Source: Saururus chinensis
Lineage: Eukaryota > Streptophyta > Magnoliopsida > Piperales > Saururaceae
Length of the DNA stretch: 64,000 bases
Direction of reading: 5' to 3'
Assembly: GCA_035235625.1 (NCBI GenBank)
Contig: CP141144.1
Location: 46,994,014 to 47,058,013 of the forward strand
The notes under the pieces: generated by a model
The model's database searches: none
Told to the model about the DNA's origin: nothing
What the model saw: only the letters and a program-made list of their open reading frames with translations
Shown: positions 14,470 through 26,420 of the stretch, in pieces
Position numbering within the stretch: position 1 is the stretch's first letter
Layout of the letters: every line of letters begins with the position of its first letter
Position numbers and translations under genes: made by a program

Positions 14470-15640
14470 CATGGAAGGCCGTATCAATATGCATGAGAGT
14501 ATCAATGATCATGGATACTGGTACGCGTCAATGATACGCTTGGTACGCGCTGAAACGGGCATAAACTCTTTTATAAACATAAAAAAATATTATAACTAAT
14601 AATATATAATTATAATACTTCTTTTAGAGCATAATAAGACCATATAATACCGTATCAACCGATACGGGTATTTTAAAATTAATTTATTTAGAACCATATA
14701 CTATTATGCTCTCCGTCCCATATTAATATTGGTCATTCTTTCCCATAATTAATGCTTTAAAATTAGTTTATTTTAAAAATAAATAATATGCTTAATATGA
14801 GTCTAAATTACATATTTAAATAAATATATATTTGTGGAGCACTATATGTAAAAAATAATAATTATGTAAATTGTATGGACCTACCCATTGTCACGGCCCT
14901 ACTCGATGGAAAGGCTACCATGCGGCACTTGCAAGGCTTTCCGCCTGGCAAGTCAGCCTATTGAAGGGAACAAGAGTTCTTGCTGGGCAAAGTGCTGCAC
15001 GGATCACATGCGAAGGGCCTTGTAAAGCAAGAAGTAGGGGAAAAGGGAGTGACACATTGCAAAGAAACAAATGAACACAAGTAAGAAAGTGGATTGCATT
15101 TACTATTAATGTGTTTACAAAGCAATGACAACCAATCAAACACTACCCTCCCCCTATATAGCATAAGGGATTTTTCGGATATTGCTGGAGTGGCAGCCAA
15201 AGTGGCTCTACCGGTATGGTTACATAAAAGTAAAGGAAAATACATAAAAACACAAAAAAAGACATTAAAAGGTATTTACAAGGTATTTACAAAGGGGTTC
15301 GGACCCGGTCCGTAACACCATATTGATCTCATATAATTTTAAAAATATTATTTTTAATATAACTAAAACTTAAACTTTTAAAAAAGTTGGGTTTGAATTG
15401 TATTTTTATTTTTTGAAAAAAAATTTAAATATTTTTTCAAAAAAATTTTAAATTTTTTAAATTAAAAATATTTTTTTAATTAAAAATAATAATTTTTTAA
15501 TATAGTATCGATACGGTACAACCGATACGCATCGAAAAATGGTGTGGGGGGCGTATCGCCCCCCGTACCGTATCGGTATCAACTGATACAGGTATGTATC
15601 GACCGATACGGACCCGTATCGGTCAATACGTCCTTCCGTG
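14470..15640. mobile_element. Non-autonomous hAT-type element, split by a solo LTR
   Basis: An exact 8-bp duplication, CCGACACC, flanks it (14462-14469 and 15641-15648). The ends are CATGGAAGGCCGTAT and, in reverse complement, CACGGAAGGACGTAT, a good inverted terminus. An 8-bp TSD with short CA-starting TIRs is the hAT pattern. Subterminal regions are full of GTATCGG / CCGATAC words in both orientations, including a palindrome near 15550-15570 (GGGGGGCGTATCGCCCCCC). Without the internal solo LTR it would be about 740 bp, and it has no coding capacity. Confidence 0.75.
14889..15317 (-). repeat. Solo LTR (429 bp) inside the hAT-type element
   Basis: Read on the minus strand it runs from TGTTACGGACCGGG to GGGCCGTGACA. 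CCAT directly flanks both ends (14885-14888 and 15318-15321), a 4-bp duplication. A CTATATAGGGGGAGGG promoter-like box lies on the minus strand near 15150-15165. No internal retroelement sequence adjoins either side, so it is a solo LTR. Orientation comes from the TATA box only. Confidence 0.65.
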
Positions 15641-16208
15641 CCGACACCTCATTAACATGTCGTTCACACTATCAATGACCAAAAACCACATGCATAGAAC
15701 ACATGCATGCTTGATCACTATTTATGTTCTTCCTTTCGTCAGTACAACCACCGACATGTTGATGACTTCATTGATGATCAGAATCATGCCCATAAGCTCC
15801 CTTTTATCTCGAAAAATCATATTTATATACCTACTCATTGAAAATCTTTCACAAAAGAAGAAATCATCAACCCAAATCATAATTTTACTTTCTAATACAG
15901 TAAAACCTAGGAATTTGACTCAAAAGATGGTAAAGCTCACAAACTTCAATTGACAGATATTCAATGCAAATCATGAAAATTATGAAAGAAATCCAAAACT
16001 ACATCAATTTGAGAAAATCTTAAGTTTGGAAAGCCATTTGACCTTGAAACTCGAGCATCACCCAATTTTTTGACATTCACCTCACTCCCAATCGTCTGTT
16101 ATTCTCTTCTCTAACCTCTGTCTCCCTTTGGGCTCATTTTTCCTCTTCTCACATCCTGCCTAAGCCTTAAATATTATTATAACTACCCACAAAATCCAAA
16201 GGCCATGA
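15641..16208. other. Resumed tandem repeat, then unassigned DNA
   Basis: The first 150 bases continue the repeat seen at 14010-14461 (ACCGACATGTTGATGAC near 15750). From about 15800 to 16208 I see no gene or element signature. Confidence 0.4.
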
Positions 16209-17090
16209 GTTCCTGTGTCTATGGTTTATGATTGTGATCCTCTCTTTACTTCCTAGTTTTGGTATAGTTTTCAGAAGGCCTTGGGTACATCATTGCATCT
16301 TAGCTTAGGCTATCACCCTCAGACCGATAGGCAATTGGAGATGACCATCGAAATACTTAAGGATATGCTTCGAGCGTGTATACTTGAGTGGGAAGGAAGT
16401 TGGAAGTAGCACCTACCTTTGGTAGAGTTTTCTTACCACAATAGTTATTAAGCGAGCATTAAGATGACACTTTTGAAGGCATTATATGGGTGCCCATGCT
16501 GGTCTCCCCTTTGTTTGAGTGAAGTTGGGGAACATCTTCTTACCAGTCCCGAACTTGTGCAACAATCAGTGGAGAAGATCCGACTCATTCGGAAGAAGTT
16601 GCAAATGGCGCAATGTCAACAAAAAAGCTATGCCGACAAGAGGCAGCAAGACCTAGAATTTGATGTGGGTGATCATATGTTCTTGAAAATCTCTCATTCC
16701 CATGGTGTTGTTTGTTTTGATAAGAAGGGAAAATTATCTCCTCAATTTATCAGACCCTTTGAAGTTCTAAAGCGCATTGCCACTATGGCATATTGGGTGG
16801 CCCTACCTCATCAGCTCACAAACATTCATAATGTGTTCTATGTTTCACTTCTTTGGAAGTACGAGCCAGATCCATCCTATGTACTAGATTTTGAACCATT
16901 GGAGCTTAGGGAAGATCTATCTTATGTGGAGGCACTGGTACGTATATTGGACAAGAAGGAGAAGACCCTTAGACACAAAGTGATCCCAATGGTGAAAATC
17001 TTATTGCAGAATCACAACATGGAAGAAGCCATGTGGGAGCGAGAAGATGAAGTGAAGGAGAAATCCCCTCATCTTTTCACCGCCGGTTGA
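16209..17090 (+). pseudogene. Chromodomain Gypsy integrase, C-terminal part
   Basis: One frame carries the end of a Ty3/Gypsy integrase: VPVSMVYDCDPLFTS, a degenerate YHPQTDRQLEMTIEILKDML, GSWK, HLPLVEFSYHNSY and ALYGCPCWSPLCLSEVGE. The C-terminal domain and a chromodomain-like end follow (VALPHQLTNIHNVFYVSLL, then EEAMWEREDEVKEKSPHLF). Three in-frame stops (near 16254, 16407 and 16449) break it; at least two look like glutamine codons turned to TAG/TAA. The end motif suits Del/Tekay-type chromoviruses. A GGTGGGTAG purine tract and the long LTR follow directly. The 5' part is absent. Confidence 0.85.
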
Positions 17091-18799
17091 TAGAGAATTT
17101 TGAGGAAAAAATTCTTATAAGGTGGGTAGTATGTAAGATTTCTAACTTTAACCCGGTTTAATTTTATTTAATTTTGTGATATTTGTGTGGTTTTGCTAAA
17201 ACATTTCTGATTTGACTTGATTTTGGGGTTAAGGGTTAGTAATTATGATTTTAACAAGGTTTAATTACATTTTTATAAGTTTTAATATCAAACTTGATGT
17301 ATCTAATTTTTATTATTTTATGAGATTTTATTGTAATTTTTCCTAATTTTGATTCATCTTGACGTGTAATAGTGATTTATTAAAAACACATGATTTATGG
17401 TTTTTTTGTATTTCTAAGCATGGAAAATGTTAGATCTATCATATTTTAGGCTTGGGTAATGATTATACGAACTTTCATGAAGTTTTAGCAATTTTTATTG
17501 ATTTTTAAAAGAATTTTAGTTCAATTTTGTATGGAAGAAGACGAATTTTTTTGACACTTTTGTCCTGACCATTAGGCCTCTAGTGGGCCGATCTAATGGC
17601 CAGCTATTCGAACAGGATGATAGGTTGTTCAAATGGCCAGCCGTTCAAATGGGCCATTAGGCCGTTCAAACTACCCAAATAGCTCTTTGTTTTGGATTTA
17701 CGACTATGTTTTAGATACTTTTACTTTGAGTTTTTTTTTGGGAATATATTAACATGTGTAGATTATATTCCTAATTATTCATATTTTTCCAGAATATTAT
17801 ATATTTATTATATTTTCTGGAATACATGTTGTACAATAAAATAACTCCCTATTTATGCGTTTAGAAGCATGTTTAGGATGAAAACATAAGGTTTTTGGTT
17901 CCTTATTTTTATGATGGATTGATATATGTGTTATGAATGTGATGTAAAAATTTCAAGTTGTTTAGAGTACGATAAGTCAATGGAATAGTTGTAAATTTGA
18001 AGGTCGAAGATTTTGGCAGAATTGTGTAGTCTAATTAATTAAATTACATAAATTATTTTTCGTACTTATTTTCATATGATATTTATTTATATGTTAACTA
18101 AGCCTACAAAGTAGGTCTATGTAAATTTTCACATTGATTGGAGTTTATTTGCTATTTTTTCTAAAATGTACAAGTTACATGTTGTAATTATGCTAAAACA
18201 TCTACTTCAGCTAGTATGGGATAAATAAGTATATGCGCAATTTTAAGTAAGATTTTGATGATTTCTTCATATTTACTCAATGGTTCTAGTAGATTATGAG
18301 CAGGATGAATTATGAAAACTTGCACATGTAACATTAATTAAATATAAACAATGTTCCATATATTTTAGCTCAAATATGAACATGACCAGGATGAATTATG
18401 AATACTTGCACATGTAACATTAATTAAATATGGACAATGTTCCACATGTTTTAGCTCAAATATGAACAAAACCATATATATATATATATATATTTGCATT
18501 CATTAAATATTACTCATGTATGTATCATGTTGCATACATCATGAAAACGATTTATAAACGAGATTAATCGTGATTAGCAATGTTTGATCGATTAGATGCC
18601 ATTGGTTGTCAGATTAATCGATCAGAGTCTCATCAAATCGATTTTAAGTCAGAAAGGACGGGGTTTTAAGTCCTATGGATGAGATTTTGCATTCCTTTGA
18701 AGATGAGTTTCCTCCTCAGGTGAGAAGAGTAAAATGTTATAATAAGTTATCTGAACCATGAGAATCCATGGTATGCCTGTGTGCACTGGCTTACCAGAA

Positions 18800-19020
18800 A
18801 CTACTTAGGCTTTAGCTAGGGTGGGCAGGTCTACTTAGGCTTTGGCCCGGGTGAGCAGGTCTACTTAGGCTACTGTCAAGGTGAGCATGTCTGCTTAGGC
18901 TACGGCTAAGGTGAGCAGTAAGTCCGTTTAGGCTACGGCTAGGGTGAGCAGTAGGTTCGTTTAGGCTACGGCTAGGGTGAGCAGTAGGTCCATTTAGGCT
19001 TGGGCTAGGGTGAGTGAGAT
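18800..19020 (+). repeat. LTR minisatellite A, unit about 32-36 bp
   Basis: Six to seven units of the form TTAGGCTACGGCTAGGGTGAG follow one another. The homologous place in the solo LTR at 29800-32697 (about 31320-31500) has a similar array with a different core (GGGGCTTTGGCCTTGATGAG). The array position is conserved while the unit sequence has drifted. Confidence 0.65.
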
Positions 19021-19387
19021 AGTTGTAATTCTCAATTGTGAGACATTCACAATTGATTGTTGCATGTGTATAGGAGATAATGCTCTTGACATAGGTTGTG
19101 TAGGATCAATGAAGCTTATGTTACACATGTGTTAATGATATGGTTTTCATGGATATGCAGGATGGTGTGTGGTTATTGAACTTGATGTTGCAAGGTGAAG
19201 ATTTTCATCGAGAAATGAATATGCATGATATGTTTATGTTGAAAATAATTCATGCAGGATGTGATTACGACAATGAGTTTTATATGCTTACACATGAGGT
19301 GCATATGTGTTATGAGCTATATTTGAATCCATGACACACAGGTGGCATGATATGTGCTTATAGAATGTGGGTTATAGTATGATATAC

Positions 19388-19690
19388 AAGTGGCATGACT
19401 TTGTGTTGATGAAATATGTTATATATAGCATGACATGCAGGAGGCATGAGTATGTGTTGATGAAATATATTATATATTGTTGATGAAATATATTATATAT
19501 AACATGACATGCAGGAGGCATGAGTATGTGTTGATGAAATATGTTATATATAGCATGATATATAGAAGGCATGAGTATGTATTAATGAAATATGTTATAT
19601 ATAACATGATATGCATATGGTATGACTATGTGTTGACGAGATATATTATATATAACATGACATACGAGTGGCATGAGTAGATGCTTATGG
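19388..19690 (+). repeat. LTR minisatellite B, unit about 51 bp
   Basis: About six units, each with GGCATGAGTATGTGTTGATG, AAATATGTTATATATA and CATGACATGCAG. Related arrays of 51-58-bp units lie at the matching place of the other LTRs in this family (about 31790-32060, 26055-26420 and 41575-41960). Confidence 0.65.
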
Positions 19691-20385
19691 AATGTAAATT
19701 ATGGCATGATGCACAGGTGACACAAGTTTATGTGATTATTCTATGATTAATGGGCATAGTGTTCGATTATGTGATGTATGTTATGTTGGTTATTCCTGTG
19801 TTGTTATTATGAATTTACTTTCCGTATTAAAACCCTTATTGAGATTTAGTTCACCCCTCTTTGTTTTGTGTCAATGCTGCATATCATGCCATGCAGGTTG
19901 TTTGCATGCGCTCTATGTTGAGAATGTGGATGACGTTAATCATTGAGAGGGGATACATGGGGATATTGGGGTTTATAATAGCTTGTTATGTTGGTTATGT
20001 TTGTGTTGTCATTATGAATTTACTTTCCGTATTAAAATCCTTCCTGAGCTTTGGTTCACCCCTCTTTATTTTGTGTTGAGACTATATGTCGTGCCATGAA
20101 GGTTGTTCGCATGGGCTCTATGTTGAGAATGTGGATGGCATTAGTCATTGAGAGGGAATTTATGGAGATATTGGGGTTTATGATATCTCGTTTATATTAT
20201 GTTGAAATCTATATACACTTGACTATACTTCACACTTATGCATAGCCATTATTAGCTTAGATTGTTATTAGCTGTTGTTGGCTTAGACTTATTTTAGCCA
20301 TGTGTGGGCTTGTTTAGGACTAAGTATGCGGGTATGAGTGGACTAATGCTTTAATTATTAGTTATTGCTTTGCTCATTTTGCTTC

Positions 20386-21170
20386 TGAGAGATGGCCTTG
20401 ATCTTCTGGGCTTTTCATTGCCATATGGTTCTGATTTCCTTGGCTAGAACACCCCTGCCATATGCTAAAATCTTCAGTTGCCGAATTTTCGCCAGTGATT
20501 TCTGGATGGACTATAGGCAACTCCTCCCCACCTTGAATCTCAGTTGGCGCTCCAGAGGATTGAAAGCATGTGCCGAAATTACTGGGCCTGGGATTCATGT
20601 TATATCGTCTCATGGCTAGATGCTTCTGGCAATTCTCTTCATATGCTGGAGATGAGCCATTGGTTGCCAAAACAATAGTATTGTATCGTGAGCCCCTTCC
20701 TAGACCTAGGCCTACTTGTTACGAGATGACCCTTGATTCCATTCGTGGGTTCATAGTGCATCCATGTGCCAGTTTCACTGTCTTTGGGTTAACTCATTCC
20801 TACTTTGTTTGGATTTCCTCACAGATCTGGCCTGAGTCCTGTGCTTGTCGCCTTCTTAGCCCGGCCAAGCTCTACATGTTCTCCGATGTTGCTCAACTAG
20901 CCAACTACGGAGTACCATGCCCTCAGATTCGGTGTTGTGGTGTTATCCACTACACATGATTCCTTAACCGCCGTCTACTGACGTGGCTTCCTTCATGTTC
21001 TGTTAGTTTCTTCATGCCGGTTTCAAGTATTGGCCTCTGCCTTGCATCCTTCTACGTGTCTCATCCACAGTTTGGAACCGGCTGTTCACAGTAGAGCTAT
21101 GGTGGGCCCGATGCTTGGAGTTTTAGGCCACCTTAAGGACAAGGTGAAGCGAGAGCGAAGTGTGGTGGAA
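20386..21170 (+). other. Unassigned stretch before a Gypsy-type LTR
   Basis: No frame here is clearly recognisable. Open frames on both strands (20374-20670 minus, 20570-20959 plus) overlap and lack motifs. The last 50 bases, with CTTAAGGACAAGG and GTGTGGTGGAA before the LTR, match the pre-LTR region of the Reina-like elements at 42862-42910 and 61219-61260 in reverse. CTTAACCGCCGTCT (LNRRL) near 20963 may be a relic of the integrase end. A degraded, internally deleted Reina-type element is the best guess. Confidence 0.4.
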
Positions 21171-21537
21171 TGTTGTGAACATCCTAAGGGTCTATCACTG
21201 GGGCCCACGTACTAGTGGGATAGGTTTTAATTATGTCATTGTTAATAAGGGCATTTAGGTCAAGAGTGTAATTAGGGTTATTAGTAGTTTTATTTTAATT
21301 AAGTTAATGGGCCTTAGGTGCCTGCTAGTAAGCCCACTAGTTTATCTATTTAAGTGTAAGGGCTATGCCCTAATTTGGATTATGGAATGAATTATTTATT
21401 CTCTAGTTCTCTTGTCTTATCTCGTACCTCTCCCTCCCTGGCAGCCATGGCACTCCCTCTCCCCTTTTTCGTCCGTCTTGCACCGCTCCCTTCCCATTAC
21501 CGGTTAGCCAGACCATTGTGGACACAGGTTAACAACA
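21171..21537 (+). repeat. Gypsy-type LTR (367 bp), probably Reina-like 3' LTR
   Basis: Starts TGTTGTGAACATCC and ends GTTAACAACA, with a TGTTGT/ACAACA inverted terminus. It is preceded by the purine-rich GTGTGGTGGAA as in the Reina-like elements of this window. Length resembles their LTRs (317-336 bp). No matching 5' LTR was seen. Confidence 0.55.
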
Positions 21538-21635
21538 CCGGAAAAATCATGTGCATAAGTAGTTCATCCTAAAAACTGAAGCATAAGCCTTTAAGATGGC
21601 ATCAACATATAAATGAATGTCAAATTGTTTATACA
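21538..21635. other. Host sequence flanking the Copia insertion
   Basis: About 100 bases between two retroelement LTRs. Because the Copia element at 21636-37086 lies 86 bp past the ENT1 stop codon, this stretch is a candidate for the displaced rest of the ENT1 3' UTR. ATACA before the element and ATACA at 37090-37094 are similar, but the duplication is not clean. Confidence 0.35.
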
Positions 21636-21761
21636 TGAAGAAAACACTAACTTGTATTAATTTCGTGCATAGTACAAACACTTGGAGTCAATATTTGTAC
21701 AAGTTGATATGATTCACTTAGACTAAGTAGGGGTAAAAGAGTTAAAATACAATACTAGTCA
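21636..21761 (-). repeat. Copia 3' LTR (126 bp)
   Basis: Read on the minus strand it starts TGACTAGTATTG after the purine tract GGAGGGGCATAA and ends CTTCA. It aligns base for base with the copy at 36959-37086 (shared ACTTGTATTAATTTCGTG and GATTCACTTAGACT blocks). Confidence 0.85.
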
Positions 21762-21800
21762 TTATGCCCCTCCAAGCTCATGGGCAGAGGAAACCATGAG

Positions 21801-24394
21801 TGCCATGCCCACCACATCCCCCTTGATCCAGACCCAGTCCAAGGAGATGCGACAAGGCATGACAAAGCAGAAAAGTTAACCAAATAGGCTAGATCAAGGT
21901 ACACAGCACGACCCTTTGTACAAAATCAATTACGGAAGGTAAAGAAATTAATTAAAGATTTCTTAGTCCAACACATTACCCACATAATCTCATAAACATA
22001 ATAGTCACAAGCTTTAAAAGACGACATCATGTCTAAGTTATCACAATGCTATTTAAAAACATGAAAAGTAACGAGTTCTAACATAAGTCATAACATGGGA
22101 CTATCTTGTCACAAATAACTAGCCCACTCTCCACATGCATCTATTCGCCTTCATGCTCATAAAATAATTCGTCTTGAGCACCTGCATAACACAAACATAT
22201 AACCTCAAAACAAAAATAATACAAGGGGTGAGCTTAGCTCAGTAAGGGTTTTAAATAAATAACACATGTCCATTATGGTTTCAATCATACTTCATAATCA
22301 CATACGCAAAACTTGTGCATTTATTAAAATATTATAATCTATTCACATCCTACATGAATAAGTATTATTATTTCATTCACATCATGCATGATCAAGTATA
22401 ACAATCCATATTCATCTTACATGTTCAAGTATAACAATCAACATTCATCCTCCACATTTAAGTAACACAATTCTATACACAACCTGTGTAAATATAAGCA
22501 TAATTGTTCTTACGTAACCAATGTTAATGAGCATTCCTAAAAAGAAGAGTAGAGCAGTTTGGGCAGATCCTGACCGGAAATTTCCCCTAACAAGCCGATG
22601 AACACGAACAAACTAGCCTAGATTTTCAAGTTTAGAAAGTCACACTCTAGGATGAAACCCACCATCAAGAGATGTAAAACCTCATCCAATGGACTTAAAA
22701 CCCCACCCTTTCACATGTAAAATTGTTTCGATAAATCTCCGATGTGGCTAATCTAGAAAACTACGATATCCAATCATCTAATCATGGTTAAACACAATTA
22801 ATCATGGCTTAGCAAGTCATTCTCATGATGTATGCAACATGATACATATGTGAGCAAAACTAAGTGTATGAAAACATAAGTAATTACACCCTAATTAGTT
22901 CTACTATGCACGAATCATGGTCTATATGTGGCAAATAAAGTCATGTAGGCATAAGTAAACATACATGGTCATGTTCATAATTAAGCTAAAATATGTAGAA
23001 CATGGCTCATATGTAATTAATGTGGTGTGTGCGCAAGCATCTATATCATGACATGATAATGCCTTACTAGTTACATGTAAGAGACATCATGGAACCTTCA
23101 AATTTTGGCTTAAAAAGAAGCATAAAAGTCAAACTTTGCATGGGCGATCGATCAGGCATACAAGAACAACAAGCAGTCATTTTGGCAATTGATTTGCCCT
23201 TCTGGGCTATCGATTAGTTGACTGATCCATTGCCAAATAGGGTGATCGATTGATCTTCATAAAACCGATCATAGTCCTTTGAACATTTGATCGATGCTCA
23301 AAAGCAATCGATTGATTGTGACTAGAAATACAAAAAAATCATCTTCTTCCTCTCAAAACCGAATCGAAATCATTCCAACAATTCATAATAATTCAAAAAA
23401 GTTCATGAAACTTCCTATAATTATTATTTAATCTTGGAAATATGATAGATCTAACATTTCTCATAGTTATATACAACATCAAATCATCCATTTTAAAAAA
23501 ATCAAAATAACTCATCCATAAGCTTCAAGAACATGAATCTACCCACATTATTTATGCTAATGCAAGAAACCTTTTCAAATGAAAACCCCTTACCTCTAAT
23601 AGGAATTTATACCCCTTGAATTGTCTCCAAGCTCAAGAATCCATACCTAACAAATTACGGTTTCATTAGTCTTAGCCAAAATCTAACTTTTTCCACCAAA
23701 AATAGACTCAAATCAACTAATAGGTGGTAGATCCAAGACTTTCTTGTGTAAAAAATGAAAATAATGAGATTTAAGGTTTCAAATCAAGATAAAAGAATGA
23801 GCTTGGTAGTAAAAAACCTATAATCCTAATAGAAGAGGAGAAACATGGGATTATTGGGCAAATTTGAAAGAATAAAAGGGAGGATTAAGGAAAATTTACC
23901 ATGTGATTAGATCTCTTCTTTGAGAACGGGGGTGGAGCCCTTCAAGCTTCCCAATCTCTGCCTTCCCCAAATGGGAAAGTGGCTAAGGTTGCTATTTATA
24001 GTAGGTTCATTTAATGGGTTAGAAATAGGCCCAATAAGCCTTAAGTGAACCCATAAACTTACAACGGACCCTAAAAATGAAATTGGCCAAACTCAAACCT
24101 GTTTAGAAAGATCAAAAGAGGGTTGGTAGCTCAAGGAGTTGGCACACCACCTGAGATGAGCGTGGGTCCCAAGGTGGGGCCGATTTCCTTAATTAAGGAA
24201 TTAAATGACAATTTGACACTGATTAGGTGACTCTTGGTGGATTAAACTAGGTGCTAATGTTTTCCTCAAAAAATTAAATTAAAGCGAAGAAAATCATGCT
24301 TAAACAAACCCATCACACCAACAAAATCAAAATGAACCGAAAAAATTATAAATTGACAATAATTAGAAAACCATAAAAAATTACATATCTTACA
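21801..24394 (-). repeat. Solo LTR of the chromodomain-Gypsy family, TSD ATGAG
   Basis: A 2594-bp LTR runs on the minus strand from TGTAAGATATGTAA to GGGCATGGCA. Exact 5-bp duplications ATGAG lie at 21796-21800 and 24395-24399. It interrupts the Copia coding region just before its stop codon; the coding sequence KSKLM continues across the gap into VSSAHELGGA. No internal retroelement DNA is present, so it arose by recombination between two LTRs. It contains CGATCGAT-rich palindromic words at about 23140-23330. Confidence 0.88.
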
Positions 24395-25391
24395 ATGAGT
24401 TTGGATTTGATAAGTAGAAACCGATCAGCAGACAGTGGTTTGGTAAACACATCTACAATCTATTGAACATTGGAAACATGATGACTTGAAATTGCGCTAC
24501 AAGAACTAGTTCACAAAAAGTGATAATTGATCTTGATATGCTTTGTTCGAGCATGAAAAATTGGATTAGAAGCAAGTGCAATAGCATACTTGTTATCTCA
24601 CACCAAAGGTGAGGAACACGAGGAATAGAAACCAACATGAACTTAAGCAATTTAGTTGTAGCCAAAGCAAGAGTAGGATATTCTACCTCCGGAAAAGAAC
24701 GGGCTACAATATTTTGTTTCTTTTCCTTTCAAATAATAGGATTCGTACCCAGAAAGAGATAGTAACGTATGACATGCATACAATCATATGGATCTCCTGC
24801 CCAATTAGCAGCGACATAAGTTGTAAGTGAAAAATCATCAGGTTGTAGTAGAAGGCCATGATCCAAAGTCCCTTTAATATACCTCAAGATCCTTTTGACA
24901 ACAATGAAATGAGAAGCAACAAGATTATGCATAAATTGACATACAATGTTAACTGCAAATGTGATATATGGACGAGGATTTGTTAAATATTGCAAGGCAC
25001 TAACAATACTTCTATAAAAACTAGGATATGAGTAGAGGTTAGTATCAAATGGAGAAAACTTTTGCTTAGAATGGGAAGGAGTAGTAGCAGATGGGCAATT
25101 ACCCAAAGTTGCACGTTGAAGTATCTCAGTAGCATATTGTGGCTGAGAAAGAAAATACCCTTGTTTTGTCTAGTGAACTTGAATGCCTAAGAGTAATGTA
25201 GTAGACCCAAATCTTTAATAGCAAAGGTTGTTCCCAAATTAGAAATTAGTTGTTGAATATATGAATTATCATTGCCAGTCAACAAAATATCATTGACATA
25301 GACAAGAAGGATTTTAACTTGAGAGCCAAGACACTGAAGGAAAAGAGATGTATCAACTGGATAGGCAAAGGTAACAGAAACATAGATAAAC
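24395..25391 (-). pseudogene. Copia RT C-terminal part and RNase H
   Basis: The minus strand carries LLVYVNDILLTGND (the RT active-site strand with Asp changed to Asn), then SALQYLTNPRPYITFAVNIV, RILRYIKGTLDHGLLL, the RNase H block LTTYVAANWAGDP, and IPRVPHLWC. The segment ends in VFTKPLSADRF. Frameshifts separate the blocks. It joins directly to the RT N-terminal part at 28842-29430 once the solo LTR at 25392-28836 is taken out. Confidence 0.85.
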
Positions 25392-26054
25392 TGTCACACC
25401 CCGGCGCTGCCGGACCCAAGCCGAAACCGGTCTAGGGGCCGGTCAAGCGTGCGGGGGCGACGAGGGGAATTGAGATACGGTTTAGCGGAAGACTTAACCA
25501 TAATTACGGGCGGCCTAACAGAAATACGGAGTATGCACACCACTTTGAGCAAGAGTAAATAAGTAGAAATGAAAGAGACTTGCTTAACTCAAAATGAACG
25601 ACTAGTCTCAAACCCACATGCTAAGTCAACCATAACCCACTCTGGCTCTAAAATAGGTCTTAGACAACACAATTGTATAAAGTAACATAAATCCAACAGA
25701 GAACCATACACAAAGGTTCTAAACATAAAGCATAAACTAAGGAAAATAAGTCACATAAGAGTCTCCATAATCACATCCAAGTCGTCTCTGATCTTTCCTC
25801 AAAGAGGAGATCCTGTCCGTCTGTGTGTCGCGCCACGCAACCTTAAAGCAAAACACAATAAAGAGGGGTGAGTTTAAACAAACTCAGCAACAGTTTTCTA
25901 ATATACAATCAGCATTGGCAACACGACAGCATAACAATATAATCATTCAAATCAAATGTTGACAAGATGTAACATTTTCTGATCACACATACACATCACC
26001 TAAACCTATATCATAGTGTATAATCCATATAGTGCCACTCACATCATACCAACC

Positions 26055-26420
26055 TGCATGAAATGTATCTCTAACATACATATCCAACCATGCATCACAT
26101 CATATCAACCTGCATGAAATGTATCTCTAACATATATATCAAATCATGCATCACATCATATCAACCTCCATGAAATGTATCTCTAACATACATATCAAAT
26201 CATGCATCACATCATATCAACCTGCATGATTATGTATCTCTAACATACATATCAAATCATGCATCACATCATATCAACCTGCATAAAATATATCTCTAAC
26301 ATACATATCAAATCATGCACCACATCATGTATCTCTAACATACATATCAAATCATGCATCACATCGTATTAACCTGCATGAAATATATCTCTAACATACA
26401 TATCAAATCATACATCACAT
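26055..26420 (-). repeat. Minisatellite in solo LTR, unit about 56 bp
   Basis: Six to seven near-identical units, each with ATCAACCTGCATGAAATG, TATCTCTAACATACATA and TCAAATCATGCATCACATC. One truncated unit lies near 26320. It sits at the place of the arrays in the related LTRs. Confidence 0.8.

Larger units (their letters stand above)
17132..20385 (+). repeat. Long LTR of the chromodomain Gypsy, 3' end missing
   Basis: Starts TGTAAGATTTCTAAC right after the integrase and purine tract, so this is a 3' LTR on the + strand. It is collinear with the solo LTRs at 29800-32697 (+) and, in reverse, 21801-24394, 25392-28836 and 40992-49807. Shared blocks include the start, a GATTAGATGCCATTGGTTGT block near 18592, two minisatellites, and CTTAGACTTATTTTAGCCAT near 20283. 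It stops near 20385, where relatives continue about 150-200 bp further to GTGACA, so the end was lost or displaced. An 86-bp tandem duplication lies at 18301-18472. Confidence 0.75.

Noticed and set aside
20374-20670. 98-codon minus-strand frame
   Set aside because: No motif, and it overlaps + frames; it straddles the junction between an LTR and an unassigned stretch.
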